Source: Nitrospirillum viridazoti (lineage in GTDB: Bacteria > Pseudomonadota > Alphaproteobacteria > Azospirillales > Azospirillaceae). From it: a stretch of DNA of 64,000 nucleotides. A program made the position numbers and the translations under genes. The stretch lies in NCBI RefSeq assembly GCF_007827975.1, contig NZ_VITT01000012.1. One strand, 5' to 3'. Positions 34,433 through 42,693 of the stretch are shown here, in pieces. Under the pieces are notes generated by a model. The model did no database searches, had not been told where the DNA came from, and worked only from the letters and a program-made list of their open reading frames with translations. Every line of letters begins with the position of its first letter. The stretch's first letter is position 1.

Positions 34433-35149
34433 ATGGATGCCCCCACCCTGATCCCGGCCGACCAGTTGGCCCGCGACAATCCCGTGCGCTTTCCCAACGA
34501 AAGCGCCGAGTACCGCGCCGCCCGCACCGCCCTGCTGGCGGAGGAGATTGAGCTGCGCCGCCATCTGGAACGGGTGGCGGCGCAACGCCGCGCCCTGCCA
34601 CCGGGCGGCCCGGTCACCGGCGATTACCGCTTCGTGGGCGAGGACGGCGCCACCACCGACTTCGCCGGCCTGTTCGGGACCAAAGACACCCTGGTGCTCT
34701 ACAGCTACATGTTCGGCCCCCAACGCCAACGCCCTTGCCCCATGTGCACCAACCTGCTGAATGGGTGGGAGGGCAATGCCGCCGACATCGGCCAACAGGT
34801 GTCGCTGGCCGTCATCGCCCGGTCACCCATCGACAAGCTGCTGGCCTGGAAGCGGGAACGCGGCTGGCGCCACCTGCGGCTCTATAGCGACGCCGACGGC
34901 GCCTATACCCACGACTATTTCGGCGTGCTGCCTGACGGATCGGAAATCCCGGCGCTGAACGTCTTCACCCGCCGCGACGGCACCATCCGCCATTTCTGGT
35001 CCGGCGAGATGACCGGCGCCACCGCGGATCCCGGCCAAGACCCGCGCGGCGCGCCCGACCCGGCGCCCTTGTGGATGGTGCTGGACTGCACACCCGGCGG
35101 CCGGCCGCCGCACTGGTATCCCAAGCTGGATTACCTGTCCCAAGATTAG
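34433..35149 (+). CDS. DUF899 thioredoxin-fold family protein
   Basis: A 238-residue protein of the DUF899 family. The thioredoxin-like core runs from TGDYRFVGEDGATTDFAGLF to the C-terminal LDCTPGGRPPHWYPKLDY. A CPMCT pair (about residue 103) stands where a redox CxxC would be. Function is not established for the family; a peroxidase or redox role is suspected. ATG 34433 is preceded by GGAGGAG; GTG 34427 and a long extension to 34313 inside the MarR gene are less likely. The stop codon lies inside a 16-bp tandem duplication. Confidence 0.85.
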   Translation: MDAPTLIPADQLARDNPVRFPNESAEYRAARTALLAEEIELRRHLERVAAQRRALPPGGPVTGDYRFVGEDGATTDFAGLFGTKDTLVLYSYMFGPQRQRPCPMCTNLLNGWEGNAADIGQQVSLAVIARSPIDKLLAWKRERGWRHLRLYSDADGAYTHDYFGVLPDGSEIPALNVFTRRDGTIRHFWSGEMTGATADPGQDPRGAPDPAPLWMVLDCTPGGRPPHWYPKLDYLSQD

Positions 35150-35170
35150 TTTGGCCCAAGATTAGTTTGG
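35139..35170 (+). repeat. 16-bp tandem duplication across the DUF899 stop codon
   Basis: CCCAAGATTAGTTTGG occurs twice exactly (35139-35154, 35155-35170), and a degenerate third copy (CCAAGGATAATTCGG) follows. The first copy contains the TAG stop of the DUF899 gene, and the second repeats it in an adjacent frame context. It looks like a recent slippage or duplication event. Confidence 0.85.
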
Positions 35171-35269
35171 CCAAGGATAATTCGGCTGATACCGGAAGGA
35201 CGGGTGCATTGGCGGACGCGCGGCGGGTTCTACTTCAACACCGTCCCGCCCCCAGCCGATGTCCGCCCC

Positions 35270-35389
35270 ATGTCCCGTCCCCTCCGCCACGCCGCCACAG
35301 GCCTGTTGCTGGCCTTGGTGCTGACCCAATGCGCCTTGACCACGGTGGTGCGAAACGAGCCGCCGCACCTTGTGCAGAAGGCACGATGA
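35270..35389 (+). CDS. Possible 39-residue lipoprotein
   Basis: A short frame starting MSRPLRHAATGLLLALVL and continuing to TQC. It has a charged start, hydrophobic core and lipobox-like LTQC, with only about 16 residues after the cysteine. There is no clear Shine-Dalgarno and no family I recognise. It fills most of the 298-bp space between DUF899 and the pentapeptide gene. It could equally be chance. Confidence 0.25.
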   Translation: MSRPLRHAATGLLLALVLTQCALTTVVRNEPPHLVQKAR

Positions 35390-35447
35390 TGGCAGCCCCA
35401 TCCACGGTATCGTGGGGCCTTCTCCCGTGTTTGACGAGGCTGGCCGG

Positions 35448-36206
35448 ATGGACATCGATACCCTGGAAGATCTGCTGGCCGCCGGCCTGGTCCGCGATGC
35501 CCGCTTCACCGCCATGGACTGGCGTGATCTGGATTCCACCGGCTGCCGGTTCGAGGATTGTGTTTTCGAGGATGTGCGCTTCACCGCCATCGACTTCAGC
35601 GACGCCCATTTCAAGAACTGCCAATTCATCCGCTGCCGCCTGTCGCACGCCAAGCTGCGCGACGCCGTGCTGGAGGAGTGCCGCTTCATCGACCCGGCGG
35701 ACAAGACCGCCGGCTGCACCCTGGCCTACAGCGACCTGCGGGCCGCCCGCCTCAGCCGCTGCGATCTGTCCTTCGCCACGCTGGACCGCTGCGGCCTGTT
35801 CGACGTGGAGGCGGAAGGCTGCACCTTCTTTGGCGCGCGCTTCCACCTGGTGGACTTCCACCACGCGCTCAGCCGGGCGCAAACGGTGCATCGCGCCACC
35901 TTCCGCGACTGCACCTTCGAATTGGCCGACCTGTCGCGGCTGTCGCTGCGCGACGCCGTGATCACCCGCTGCCGGCTGCGGGAAACCGACCTGCACGCCG
36001 CCGACCTGACGGACGCGGATTTGCGCGACAGCGACCTGTTCCAGGCCGTCGTCACCAATGCCAAGTTGGATGGCGCCGACCTGCGCGGGGCGGAGGTCAG
36101 CGGCCTGGACATCCGGCAGTTGGCCGGCTACGGCGGCCTGAAGATCGCGGCCGACCAGCAGTACCTGCTGCTGGCCGCCGCCGGCATCGAGGTGTGCGAC
36201 GGCTGA
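35448..36206 (+). CDS. Qnr-like pentapeptide repeat protein
   Basis: A 252-residue right-handed beta-helix protein made almost wholly of A(D/N)LXX-type repeats. Several features follow the Qnr topoisomerase-protection family rather than generic repeat proteins: two coils separated by a loop at CRFIDPADKTAGC, then LSRCDLSFA, and a C-terminal LDIRQLAGYGGLKI with QQYLLLAAAGIEV, like the Qnr dimerisation end. Qnr proteins mimic DNA and shield gyrase from quinolones; that role here is inferred. ATG 35448 is chosen, and the frame is open from 35370. It is somewhat longer than Qnr (about 215-220). Confidence 0.8.
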   Translation: MDIDTLEDLLAAGLVRDARFTAMDWRDLDSTGCRFEDCVFEDVRFTAIDFSDAHFKNCQFIRCRLSHAKLRDAVLEECRFIDPADKTAGCTLAYSDLRAARLSRCDLSFATLDRCGLFDVEAEGCTFFGARFHLVDFHHALSRAQTVHRATFRDCTFELADLSRLSLRDAVITRCRLRETDLHAADLTDADLRDSDLFQAVVTNAKLDGADLRGAEVSGLDIRQLAGYGGLKIAADQQYLLLAAAGIEVCDG

Positions 36207-36223
36207 TACAGGGAGACAGGGAC

Positions 36224-36616
36224 ATGGAACGACATACCGGCGGCTGCCTGTGCGGCGACGTGCGGATCGTGGCGACGGGCCGCCCCTATCGCGTCGGCCT
36301 ATGCCATTGCCTGGATTGCCGCAAACAGCATGGGGCGCTATTCCATGCCTCCGCGATCTTCCCGCACGAAGCGGTGACCATCACCGGTGAGACCCGCGAC
36401 TATGCCGGGCGGTTCTTCTGCCCCCGCTGCGGCTCCTCCGTCTTCTCCCGCACAGGCGACGAGGTCGAGGTGAACCTGGGATCCCTGGACATGCCGGACC
36501 AGTTCAAGCCGACCTATGAGAACTGGATCATCCGGCGCGAATCCTGGCTGCCACCCTTTCCGCTGAACCGCCGTTATGAGCGTGACCGGGAAACCACCGG
36601 CCGCTACGAGGAATAG
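36224..36616 (+). CDS. GFA-family glutathione-dependent formaldehyde-activating-like protein
   Basis: A 130-residue zinc-binding protein of the GFA/CENP-V fold. The cysteine clusters are GGCLCGDVR, LCHCLDCRKQHG and FCPRCGSS. Most family members have unknown substrates, and the name does not prove formaldehyde chemistry. It starts at ATG 36224 with GGGAGACAGGG upstream, 17 bp after the pentapeptide gene, and is probably co-transcribed with it. It ends at a strong hairpin shared with pcaG. Confidence 0.88.
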   Translation: MERHTGGCLCGDVRIVATGRPYRVGLCHCLDCRKQHGALFHASAIFPHEAVTITGETRDYAGRFFCPRCGSSVFSRTGDEVEVNLGSLDMPDQFKPTYENWIIRRESWLPPFPLNRRYERDRETTGRYEE

Positions 36617-36624
36617 GGCCGGAA

Positions 36625-36651
36625 AAGGCCCGGTCGGGCAGACCGGGCCTT
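36625..36651. terminator. Bidirectional terminator between GFA gene and pcaG
   Basis: AAGGCCCGGTC and GACCGGGCCTT form a perfect 11-bp stem around GGGCA in the 58-bp gap between convergent genes. The AA/TT ends give short U-runs in both directions. Confidence 0.75.
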
Positions 36652-36674
36652 GCCACCACCTCAAAAGGAAACGG

Positions 36675-37277
36675 TCAGCAGTCGAAGAACACGGTTTCCT
36701 TGTCACCCTGCAAATGGATGTCGAAGCGGAAGGTGGGCACGTCCGATCCCCCTTGGCCCCCGGCCTGCCGCGTTGCGATGAGGGTCTGGCGGCGGTTCAC
36801 CAGCTCGATGGACAGCAGCGCGGGGTCGGCGGCGTTGGCCTCAGGACGGTCATCGAAATAGACGCGGGTGTGCAGGTGGATGTTGATGCCGCGCGCGAAC
36901 AGCAGCAGGGAGCAGTGCGGCGCCTGTGGCCGGCCGTCGATCCAGGGCGTGGCGCCTGGACGGATGGTCTCGAACCCCCACAGGCCCGTCTGCGGGTCGG
37001 CGCCGACGCGGCCCCAGCCCCGGAAGCCGGGGGCGTTATAAGCGCCGGTGCTGTCGGCCTGCCACAGCTCCAGCATCACGTCGCGCAGGGGATGGCCGGA
37101 ACCGTCCCACACCACGCCCTCGATGCGGATCTGCTCGCCCGGCACGCCGCCGCCCGCCAGGACGTGCAGCTTTTCCTGGGTGCGGAGGTTCAGGCCGGCG
37201 AAGTGAGGCAGGCAGCCAATATGGACGTAGGGGCCGCCGGTCTGCGAGGGGGTTTCCTTCAGGTATTGGACAGGCAT
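36675..37277 (-). CDS. pcaG: Protocatechuate 3,4-dioxygenase alpha subunit
   Basis: A 200-residue structural partner of PcaH in the intradiol dioxygenase that opens protocatechuate to 3-carboxy-cis,cis-muconate. It starts MPVQYLKETPSQTGGPYVHI and has the shared beta-sandwich (LELWQADSTGAYN, GFETIRPGATPW). It lacks the iron-binding Tyr/His set, as expected for the alpha chain. It lies three bases after pcaH. Confidence 0.94.
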   Translation of the reverse strand: MPVQYLKETPSQTGGPYVHIGCLPHFAGLNLRTQEKLHVLAGGGVPGEQIRIEGVVWDGSGHPLRDVMLELWQADSTGAYNAPGFRGWGRVGADPQTGLWGFETIRPGATPWIDGRPQAPHCSLLLFARGINIHLHTRVYFDDRPEANAADPALLSIELVNRRQTLIATRQAGGQGGSDVPTFRFDIHLQGDKETVFFDC

Positions 37278-37280
37278 GGC

Positions 37281-38012
37281 TCAGTTCCCCTCCGGCCGGT
37301 TCTCAAAGAAGGTGGAGCGGCGGCCGCGCAGCACGATGTCGAAGCGGTAGACCAGGCTATCGAAGGGCACCATCTCGTTCATGTCGAGCTTGGCCACCAG
37401 CATGTCCACCGCCGCCTTGTCGCGGATGGTGCCGATGATGGGGCACAGCGGAATCAGCGGGTCGCCCTCGAAATACATCTGGGTCACCAGGCGCTGGGCG
37501 AAGGCGTTGCCGAACAGCGAGAAATGGATGTGCGAGGGGCGCCAGTCGCTGTTGTGGTTCATCCAGGGATAGGGCCCCGGCTTGATGGTGCGGAAGAAAT
37601 AGCGCCCGTCGTCGTCGGTGACGCAGCGACCGCAGCCACCGAAATTGGGGTCCAGCGGCGCCAGGTAACGATCGTTGCCGTGGCGGTAGCGGCCGCCGGC
37701 GTTGGCCTGCCAGACTTCGACCAGGCTGCCCTTCACCGGGCGCCCCATCTCATCAACCACGCGGCCGTGGACGATGATGCGCTCGCCAATGGCCTCGCCG
37801 CCGGTGGTGATGTAGTTGCGGATCAGGTCGTTGTCCAAAGGATCCAGGTCGCCATGGCCGAACACCGGGCCGGTGCGCTCGCCAATCGACTGGCGCAGGG
37901 ACACCAGCGCCTTGCCCGGCGAGCGCAGGACGGACGTCTTGTATGGCGGCGTGAAGGCCGGCGGATGCCAGGCACGGTCGCGCCGGGCGAACTCTCCAGT
38001 ATCGCTACTCAT
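37281..38012 (-). CDS. pcaH: Protocatechuate 3,4-dioxygenase beta subunit
   Basis: A 243-residue iron-bearing subunit. Fe(III) ligands are visible as Tyr in GGRYRHGNDRY, Tyr in KPGPYPWMN and two histidines in RPSHIHFSLF. It cleaves protocatechuate between its hydroxyls. ATG 38012 (MSSDTGEFARRDRAWH) is chosen over an upstream start at 38057. It is the first gene of pcaHG and is divergent from the LysR gene at 38142. Confidence 0.95.
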   Translation of the reverse strand: MSSDTGEFARRDRAWHPPAFTPPYKTSVLRSPGKALVSLRQSIGERTGPVFGHGDLDPLDNDLIRNYITTGGEAIGERIIVHGRVVDEMGRPVKGSLVEVWQANAGGRYRHGNDRYLAPLDPNFGGCGRCVTDDDGRYFFRTIKPGPYPWMNHNSDWRPSHIHFSLFGNAFAQRLVTQMYFEGDPLIPLCPIIGTIRDKAAVDMLVAKLDMNEMVPFDSLVYRFDIVLRGRRSTFFENRPEGN

Positions 38013-38095
38013 CTCAGGTCCCGTCCTCCCGGGATTGGTTCTTGAGAGGCGGGCCACGATGCGGCGCCCACATCTTTCACCCCCACCCTAGACCA

Positions 38096-38141
38096 ATCGA
38101 TGGTTCTGAAAATCCCATGCATGGGCATATAATCCATCGAT
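38096..38141. promoter_or_regulatory. Operator and promoter region between pcaHG and LysR
   Basis: ATCGATGG (38096-38103) and CCATCGAT (38134-38141) are a perfect inverted pair 30 bp apart, and CCCATGCATGGG (38114-38125) is a 12-bp palindrome between them. TATAAT at 38128-38133 is a perfect -10 box in the plus direction. It implies transcription starting near 38140, right at the LysR ATG. The layout fits LysR autoregulation with activation of pcaHG. Confidence 0.5.
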
Positions 38142-39104
38142 ATGGTTCATGGATTGGTGGGGGCATCGTTGGGCAGTTTCGATCATCTGGGGGTGGACGG
38201 GCACCTGCTGCGCCTGTTCGTGACGGTGTATGAGGAGGGGTCGGTTTCCGCCGCTGCCCGGCGGCTGGACATGGCGCAGTCGGCCGTCAGCCACGCGCTG
38301 AACCGCCTGCGCCGCCTGGTGGGCGACCCCTTGTTCGTGAAGTCCGGCCGGCGCATCGTCGCCACTCAGCATGCGGAACGCCTGGTGCCCCAGGCGCGGT
38401 TGCTCATGGATGGGCTGAAGGCCCTGACGGCCGGCGACGGCTTCGACCCGGCGCAGGCCCGCTTGTCCTGGACGGTGGCGGCCAACGACTTCCAACGCGA
38501 CCTGTTGCTGCCCCGCTTTTACGCCCGGGCGGCGGCGCAGTTGGCGGACCTACGCCTGCAGGTCATCCCTTCCGGCCGGCCAACCAACGAGATGCTGCGG
38601 GAGGCGCGCTGTGACCTGCTGATCTCCCCCGCCCCGCCGGAAGGGCTGGACATCATCCAGAAGCGGCTGTTCGACGACCGCTATGTCTGCGTCTTCGACG
38701 GCGCGCGGCGGGCCGCCCCCGCCAGTGCCGCCGCCTTCCTGGCCGGGCGCCACGTCACCGTGGTCCACCCCTCGGCCGACCCGCTGAACTTCGACAAGGC
38801 ACTGGAGGGGCTGGGCATACACCGCGACGTGGTGGTGTCGGTCGCCAACTTCTCAGGCCTGGCGCCCTTCCTGCGCGGCACCGACCTGATCGCCTGCATT
38901 CCCGGCCGGCTGCACAGGGTAGAACTGCGGGAGTTCCACGCCGCCCCTCTCCCCGCCGACCTGCTGGCCGCCGCCCCGCCGGGCACGGACGCCCTGCGCA
39001 TGTACATGGCCTGGCACCTGCGCAGCCAGCACGACCCCGCCCAAGCCTGGCTGCGGGCACAGTTGGAGGCCGTGGTGCGGGACGTCGGAGAGGCCCCTAA
39101 CTAG
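38142..39104 (+). CDS. LysR-family regulator divergent from pcaHG
   Basis: A LysR protein of about 311-320 residues. The HTH is LRLFVTVYEEGSVSAAARRL with AQSAVSHALNRLRRLVGDPL, closer to the NahR/NodD-like branch than to PcaQ. It sits divergent from pcaHG, so protocatechuate-pathway control is inferred. ATG 38142 has no Shine-Dalgarno and would be leaderless given TATAAT at 38128; TTG 38169, preceded by GGTGGGGG, is a credible alternative start. Its last eight bases overlap the convergent lipoprotein gene. Confidence 0.82.
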   Translation: MVHGLVGASLGSFDHLGVDGHLLRLFVTVYEEGSVSAAARRLDMAQSAVSHALNRLRRLVGDPLFVKSGRRIVATQHAERLVPQARLLMDGLKALTAGDGFDPAQARLSWTVAANDFQRDLLLPRFYARAAAQLADLRLQVIPSGRPTNEMLREARCDLLISPAPPEGLDIIQKRLFDDRYVCVFDGARRAAPASAAAFLAGRHVTVVHPSADPLNFDKALEGLGIHRDVVVSVANFSGLAPFLRGTDLIACIPGRLHRVELREFHAAPLPADLLAAAPPGTDALRMYMAWHLRSQHDPAQAWLRAQLEAVVRDVGEAPN

Positions 39105-39927
39105 CCGTAGGGATGAGGGCGGGCATTTTTACGTCCTCGTCGCACTTCTTCAGCATGCGACCCGTATCGCTGGAGCGCCCCGCGACCTGGCGGCAAGATC
39201 GAAGCGCCAGATGGAAGATCAGATCGAAATCCTGGAGCTGGGGCTCGAAAGACAAATCCGGCGTCTTTAGAACGCGATGAATCTCCGCCGTCACTTCTTC
39301 CATATTCTTGAAAGGTTCGGCCCGTCTCTCCTTTTGGACGGCATAGGCGATGCCCTCGAGCGCCGACCGGTACGTCGCCGCCATGCGATGCCCGGCGAGC
39401 GCCAAGTCACCCGCCGTCTTGGCGACATCCAGGGCCAGGCGCAGATAGTTCTGGCCGATCAGGTCGTCCGCCACGTCGCCGAACTTCTCCCGGGGAATCA
39501 CGGACAAGGCCAGTTTGTAGATGCGCCCTTCCAACGCCGGCACCTGGGCTTCGAATTCCGCGGCGTAAACGGCACAAAGCTTGGCCATCGCCGCGCAGTC
39601 CTTATTAACGGACGCAATGTTCCTCATTTCCACCAGCTGATGGGTCACGCGGCCCAAGGCCCAAACGTAATCATCCGCATCATTGGCGTTGCTGATGGTT
39701 TGCTCACCCGCCGCCGCGATTAGCGCCATGGCGATGGCCGCGCGGTAAACTTGTGCGTTTTTGGACGGCATGGGCAGCAGATGGTCGTCCATCATCGCCC
39801 CTGAAATCCCGCCAGCCCGATGAAGATCAGAGTCCACCATTTGGCGCGCTGGCACACACCCGCTGAGCAGGCCGCCCAGCATCACCGCCACCGCCCACGC
39901 CCTCGCCCCATACCATCCCGTGACCAT
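39097..39927 (-). CDS. Lipoprotein of unknown function within the pca region
   Basis: A 276-residue protein with a lipoprotein signal: WYGARAWAVAVMLGGLLSGC, with the cysteine at about residue 24 as the lipid site. The mature part is mostly helical, rich in Ala, Leu and charged residues, with no domain I recognise. Base composition is lower in GC than its neighbours. It lies on the pca strand, 96 bp upstream of the next minus-strand frame boundary, yet it interrupts the catabolic genes. Start 39927 follows GGGGGG; 39942 is an alternative. An envelope role is all that can be inferred. Confidence 0.65.
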   Translation of the reverse strand: MVTGWYGARAWAVAVMLGGLLSGCVPARQMVDSDLHRAGGISGAMMDDHLLPMPSKNAQVYRAAIAMALIAAAGEQTISNANDADDYVWALGRVTHQLVEMRNIASVNKDCAAMAKLCAVYAAEFEAQVPALEGRIYKLALSVIPREKFGDVADDLIGQNYLRLALDVAKTAGDLALAGHRMAATYRSALEGIAYAVQKERRAEPFKNMEEVTAEIHRVLKTPDLSFEPQLQDFDLIFHLALRSCRQVAGRSSDTGRMLKKCDEDVKMPALIPTAS

Positions 39928-40022
39928 GGCCGCCCCCCGCATTCCATGAGATCCCGGTAGTTAAACCTATAGTATGGGCACCATCAATATCCTCTCGTTA
40001 TTCGGGCGATGGTCTGCCTGAC

Positions 40023-40412
40023 CTAAGCCCCCGCCTCGTCCAAGCCCGCGAACACCTCCGCCGCCTGGTGGAAGGCGGTGTTGGCGGCCGGCACGCCGCA
40101 ATAGATGGCGCTCTGCAGGATCACTTCCTTGATCAGGTCCTTGGACACGCCGTGCTGCAGGGCGGCACGGACGTGCATCTTGAACTCCTCCCCCCGGTTC
40201 AGGGCGATCATCATCGCCAGGGTCAGCAGGCGGCGGGTGGGGTGGTCGATCGCGGGCCGGGTCCAGATCTCCCCCCAGGCATAGCGGGTGATCAGATCCT
40301 GGAACTCGGTGTTGAATTCCGTGCGGCCGGCCAGCGCCCGGTCGACATGGGCGTCGCCCAGCACGGACTTGCGGGTCGCGAGGCCCAGGTCGAAACGGTC
40401 TTGCTCATCCAT
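40023..40412 (-). CDS. pcaC: 4-carboxymuconolactone decarboxylase
   Basis: A 129-residue AhpD-like-fold enzyme that turns 4-carboxymuconolactone into beta-ketoadipate enol-lactone. Conserved segments are RKSVLGDAHVDRAL, the central ITRYAWGEIWTRPAIDHPTR, and EVILQSAIYCGVPAANTAFH near the C-terminus. It is the last gene of pcaBDC, 12 bases after pcaD. Confidence 0.95.
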   Translation of the reverse strand: MDEQDRFDLGLATRKSVLGDAHVDRALAGRTEFNTEFQDLITRYAWGEIWTRPAIDHPTRRLLTLAMMIALNRGEEFKMHVRAALQHGVSKDLIKEVILQSAIYCGVPAANTAFHQAAEVFAGLDEAGA

Positions 40413-40424
40413 GGGGTCTGCTCC

Positions 40425-41204
40425 TCAGGCCAGGAAATCGATCAAGGCGGCGGTGAAGGCGTCCGCCTGCTCGACATTCGACAGGTGTGCTGCGTCCAGC
40501 ATCACGAGATTGCTGCCCTTGATGCTGGCATGCAGTTCCTGCGCCTTCTCCGGCGGGGTGGCGGGGTCCTGGGTGCCGCCGATGACCAGGGTGGGCACGG
40601 CGATGGCCGGCAGCTGCTGCCGCTGGTCCATGTCGCGGATGGCGGCACAACAGCCCACATACCCCTGCGGCTTGGTGGCCAGCAGCAGCCGGCGCACCCG
40701 ATCCACGGCATCCGGCTGGGCGGCCACGAAGCCGGGGGTGAACCAGCGCTGGATCACCGCCTCGGTGACGGCCGCCATGCCCTGGGCCGCCACTAGGTCC
40801 ATGCGCCCCTGCCAGCTTTCCGCCGGGCCCATGTAAGCGGCGGTGTTGGCCAGCACCAGGCGGTCCAGCCGCTGGCCGGCGTTGATGCCCAGCCACTGAC
40901 CCACCATGCCGCCCTTGGACAGGCCGCAGAACCGGACGCGATAAATGTCCAGCTCATCCATCAGGCCCAGCACGTCCTGGCCCAGCCGCTCCATGGTGTA
41001 AGGGCCGGTCGGCGCGTCGCTGGCGCCGTGGCCCCGGCTGTCATAGCGGATGACGCGGTAGTGTTGGGCCAGGGCCGCCATCTGCGGTTCCCACATTGCC
41101 ATGGCGGTGCCCAGCGAGTTGGACAACACCAGGGGCGGCGCATCGGCGGGACCGTCGATGCGGTAGCTCAGATTGCAGCCATCATCCAGGGTAATCAACG
41201 GCAT
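40425..41204 (-). CDS. pcaD: 3-oxoadipate enol-lactonase
   Basis: A 259-residue alpha/beta hydrolase that yields beta-ketoadipate. The nucleophile elbow is FCGLSKGGMVG, with the serine near residue 105; the acid aspartate and the base histidine are expected in VPTLVIGGTQD and AAHLSN near the C-terminus. It lies 12 bases from both pcaB and pcaC. The pathway products then need pcaIJ and pcaF, which are not in the window. Confidence 0.94.
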   Translation of the reverse strand: MPLITLDDGCNLSYRIDGPADAPPLVLSNSLGTAMAMWEPQMAALAQHYRVIRYDSRGHGASDAPTGPYTMERLGQDVLGLMDELDIYRVRFCGLSKGGMVGQWLGINAGQRLDRLVLANTAAYMGPAESWQGRMDLVAAQGMAAVTEAVIQRWFTPGFVAAQPDAVDRVRRLLLATKPQGYVGCCAAIRDMDQRQQLPAIAVPTLVIGGTQDPATPPEKAQELHASIKGSNLVMLDAAHLSNVEQADAFTAALIDFLA

Positions 41205-41216
41205 GGTAGGTTTTCC

Positions 41217-42569
41217 TCATGCGTCGCGAGAAGGGGTGCGGCCCGCCAGGGCCCGGGCGACCAATTGCGGCGCCATACCCAGATAGCTGGAGGGATCCAA
41301 CGCCGCCGCCAGTTGCTCCGGCGACAGGTGGGCCGTGACCTCCGGCAGCGTGGCCAGCACGTCGCCCAGGCCGCGGCCTTCGGCCACCGCTTGGCGGCTG
41401 GCCTTTTCCACCAGGCTATGCGCCGGCCCCCGGCCCAGGGCCTGCCCCAGGGCCATGACCATCGATTCCGACATCAGCAGGCCGCGGGTGATGTCGAGAT
41501 TGGCGCGCATGCGGCCGGCATCCACCTCCAGCCCGGCCATGGCGTCGGCCATGACCCGCAGGCTGCCGCCCACCAGGCGGAAGATTTCCGGCAAGGTCTC
41601 CCACTCAGCGTGCCAGCCCCCCAGGCCGCGCTCCTGCTCTTGCGGCAGGGCGGCGAACAGGGTGGCGACCAGGGGCGGTACGCGGGTGGCCGCGGACAGC
41701 GCGACGGCGCAGGCCACGGGATTGCGCTTGTGCGGCATGGCGGACGACCCGCCTTTGCCGGCCTCCGCCGGCTCGAACGCCTCGCCCACCTCGGTCTGCA
41801 TCAGCAGCGACAGGTCGCGGGCCATCTTGCCCAGCACGCCGGCCACCAGGCCCAGCGCCGCGCCCAGCGCCGCCAGCCGGTCGCGGTGGCCGTGCCAGGG
41901 CAGATCGGGCAAGGTCAAGTCCAGGTCAAGCGCCAGGGCCGCCGCGACATCCAGACCCCGGTCGCCCAGGGCGGCCAGCGTGCCGGCGGCGCCACCGAAC
42001 TGCAGCACCAGGCAATCCTGCCCGGCCGTGGCCAAAGCCCGCCGGGCGCGACCGACAGCGGCCATCCAACCCGCGGCCTTCAGGCCGAAGGTGGTGGGCA
42101 GGGCCTGCTGCATCCAGGTGCGCGCGGCCAAGGGTGTCCCGGCATGGGTGGCCGCAAGGCGGGCCAGATGCCCCTCCAGGGTGTCCAGGTCCTTGTCCAT
42201 CAGCGGCAGGGCCTGGCGGATTTGCAGTACCAGGCCGGTATCCATGATGTCCTGGCTGGTGGCGCCCCAATGGACGAAGCGGCTGGCATCGGGGTCAGCC
42301 GCCGCCACCCGCACCGTCAGCGCCTTAACCAAGGGAATGGCGGTGTTGCCGGCCTTCGCCGCGGCATGGGCCAGGGCATCCAGGTCGAAACGGTCGGCCC
42401 GGCAATGGGCGGCGATGGCGGTGTCGGCGCCCAGGGGAATGATGCCCAGCCCCGCCTCCGCCCGCGCCAAGGCCGCCTCAAAGTCCAGCATGCCCTGCAC
42501 GGTGGCGGTATCGGTGAACACCGCGTCCACCGCCCCGCCCCGGAACAGCGGGTCCAGCAATCCAGGCAT
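41217..42569 (-). CDS. pcaB: 3-carboxy-cis,cis-muconate cycloisomerase
   Basis: A 450-residue member of the fumarase/aspartase superfamily that lactonises carboxymuconate. The superfamily signature is GGSSAMPHKRNPVACA; other conserved pieces are VHWGATSQDIMDTGLV and WMQQALPTTFG. It is the first gene of pcaBDC. A three-half-site operator lies about 100 bp upstream of its ATG at 42569. Confidence 0.95.
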   Translation of the reverse strand: MPGLLDPLFRGGAVDAVFTDTATVQGMLDFEAALARAEAGLGIIPLGADTAIAAHCRADRFDLDALAHAAAKAGNTAIPLVKALTVRVAAADPDASRFVHWGATSQDIMDTGLVLQIRQALPLMDKDLDTLEGHLARLAATHAGTPLAARTWMQQALPTTFGLKAAGWMAAVGRARRALATAGQDCLVLQFGGAAGTLAALGDRGLDVAAALALDLDLTLPDLPWHGHRDRLAALGAALGLVAGVLGKMARDLSLLMQTEVGEAFEPAEAGKGGSSAMPHKRNPVACAVALSAATRVPPLVATLFAALPQEQERGLGGWHAEWETLPEIFRLVGGSLRVMADAMAGLEVDAGRMRANLDITRGLLMSESMVMALGQALGRGPAHSLVEKASRQAVAEGRGLGDVLATLPEVTAHLSPEQLAAALDPSSYLGMAPQLVARALAGRTPSRDA

Positions 42570-42667
42570 CTCTCATTCCTCCCGCCATTCTTGAAGGGCA
42601 GTGGCCACGATAGCACCGGACCGGCGGGAATGAGCCATGCCACGCGCCAAGAACAGCCGTGCAACTG

Positions 42668-42693
42668 CGAACAAATGTTCGACAGACGAACAT
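42668..42693. promoter_or_regulatory. IclR-type (PcaU/PcaR-like) operator ahead of pcaBDC
   Basis: Three half-sites: CGAACA at 42668, its inverse TGTTCG at 42676, and CGAACA again at 42687. The first two form a perfect palindrome around AA; the last two form ATGTTCG-ACAGA-CGAACAT. A palindrome plus one extra direct repeat is the site architecture described for the IclR-family regulator PcaU in Acinetobacter. No IclR-family gene is in the window, so the regulator would be encoded elsewhere. Confidence 0.55.
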
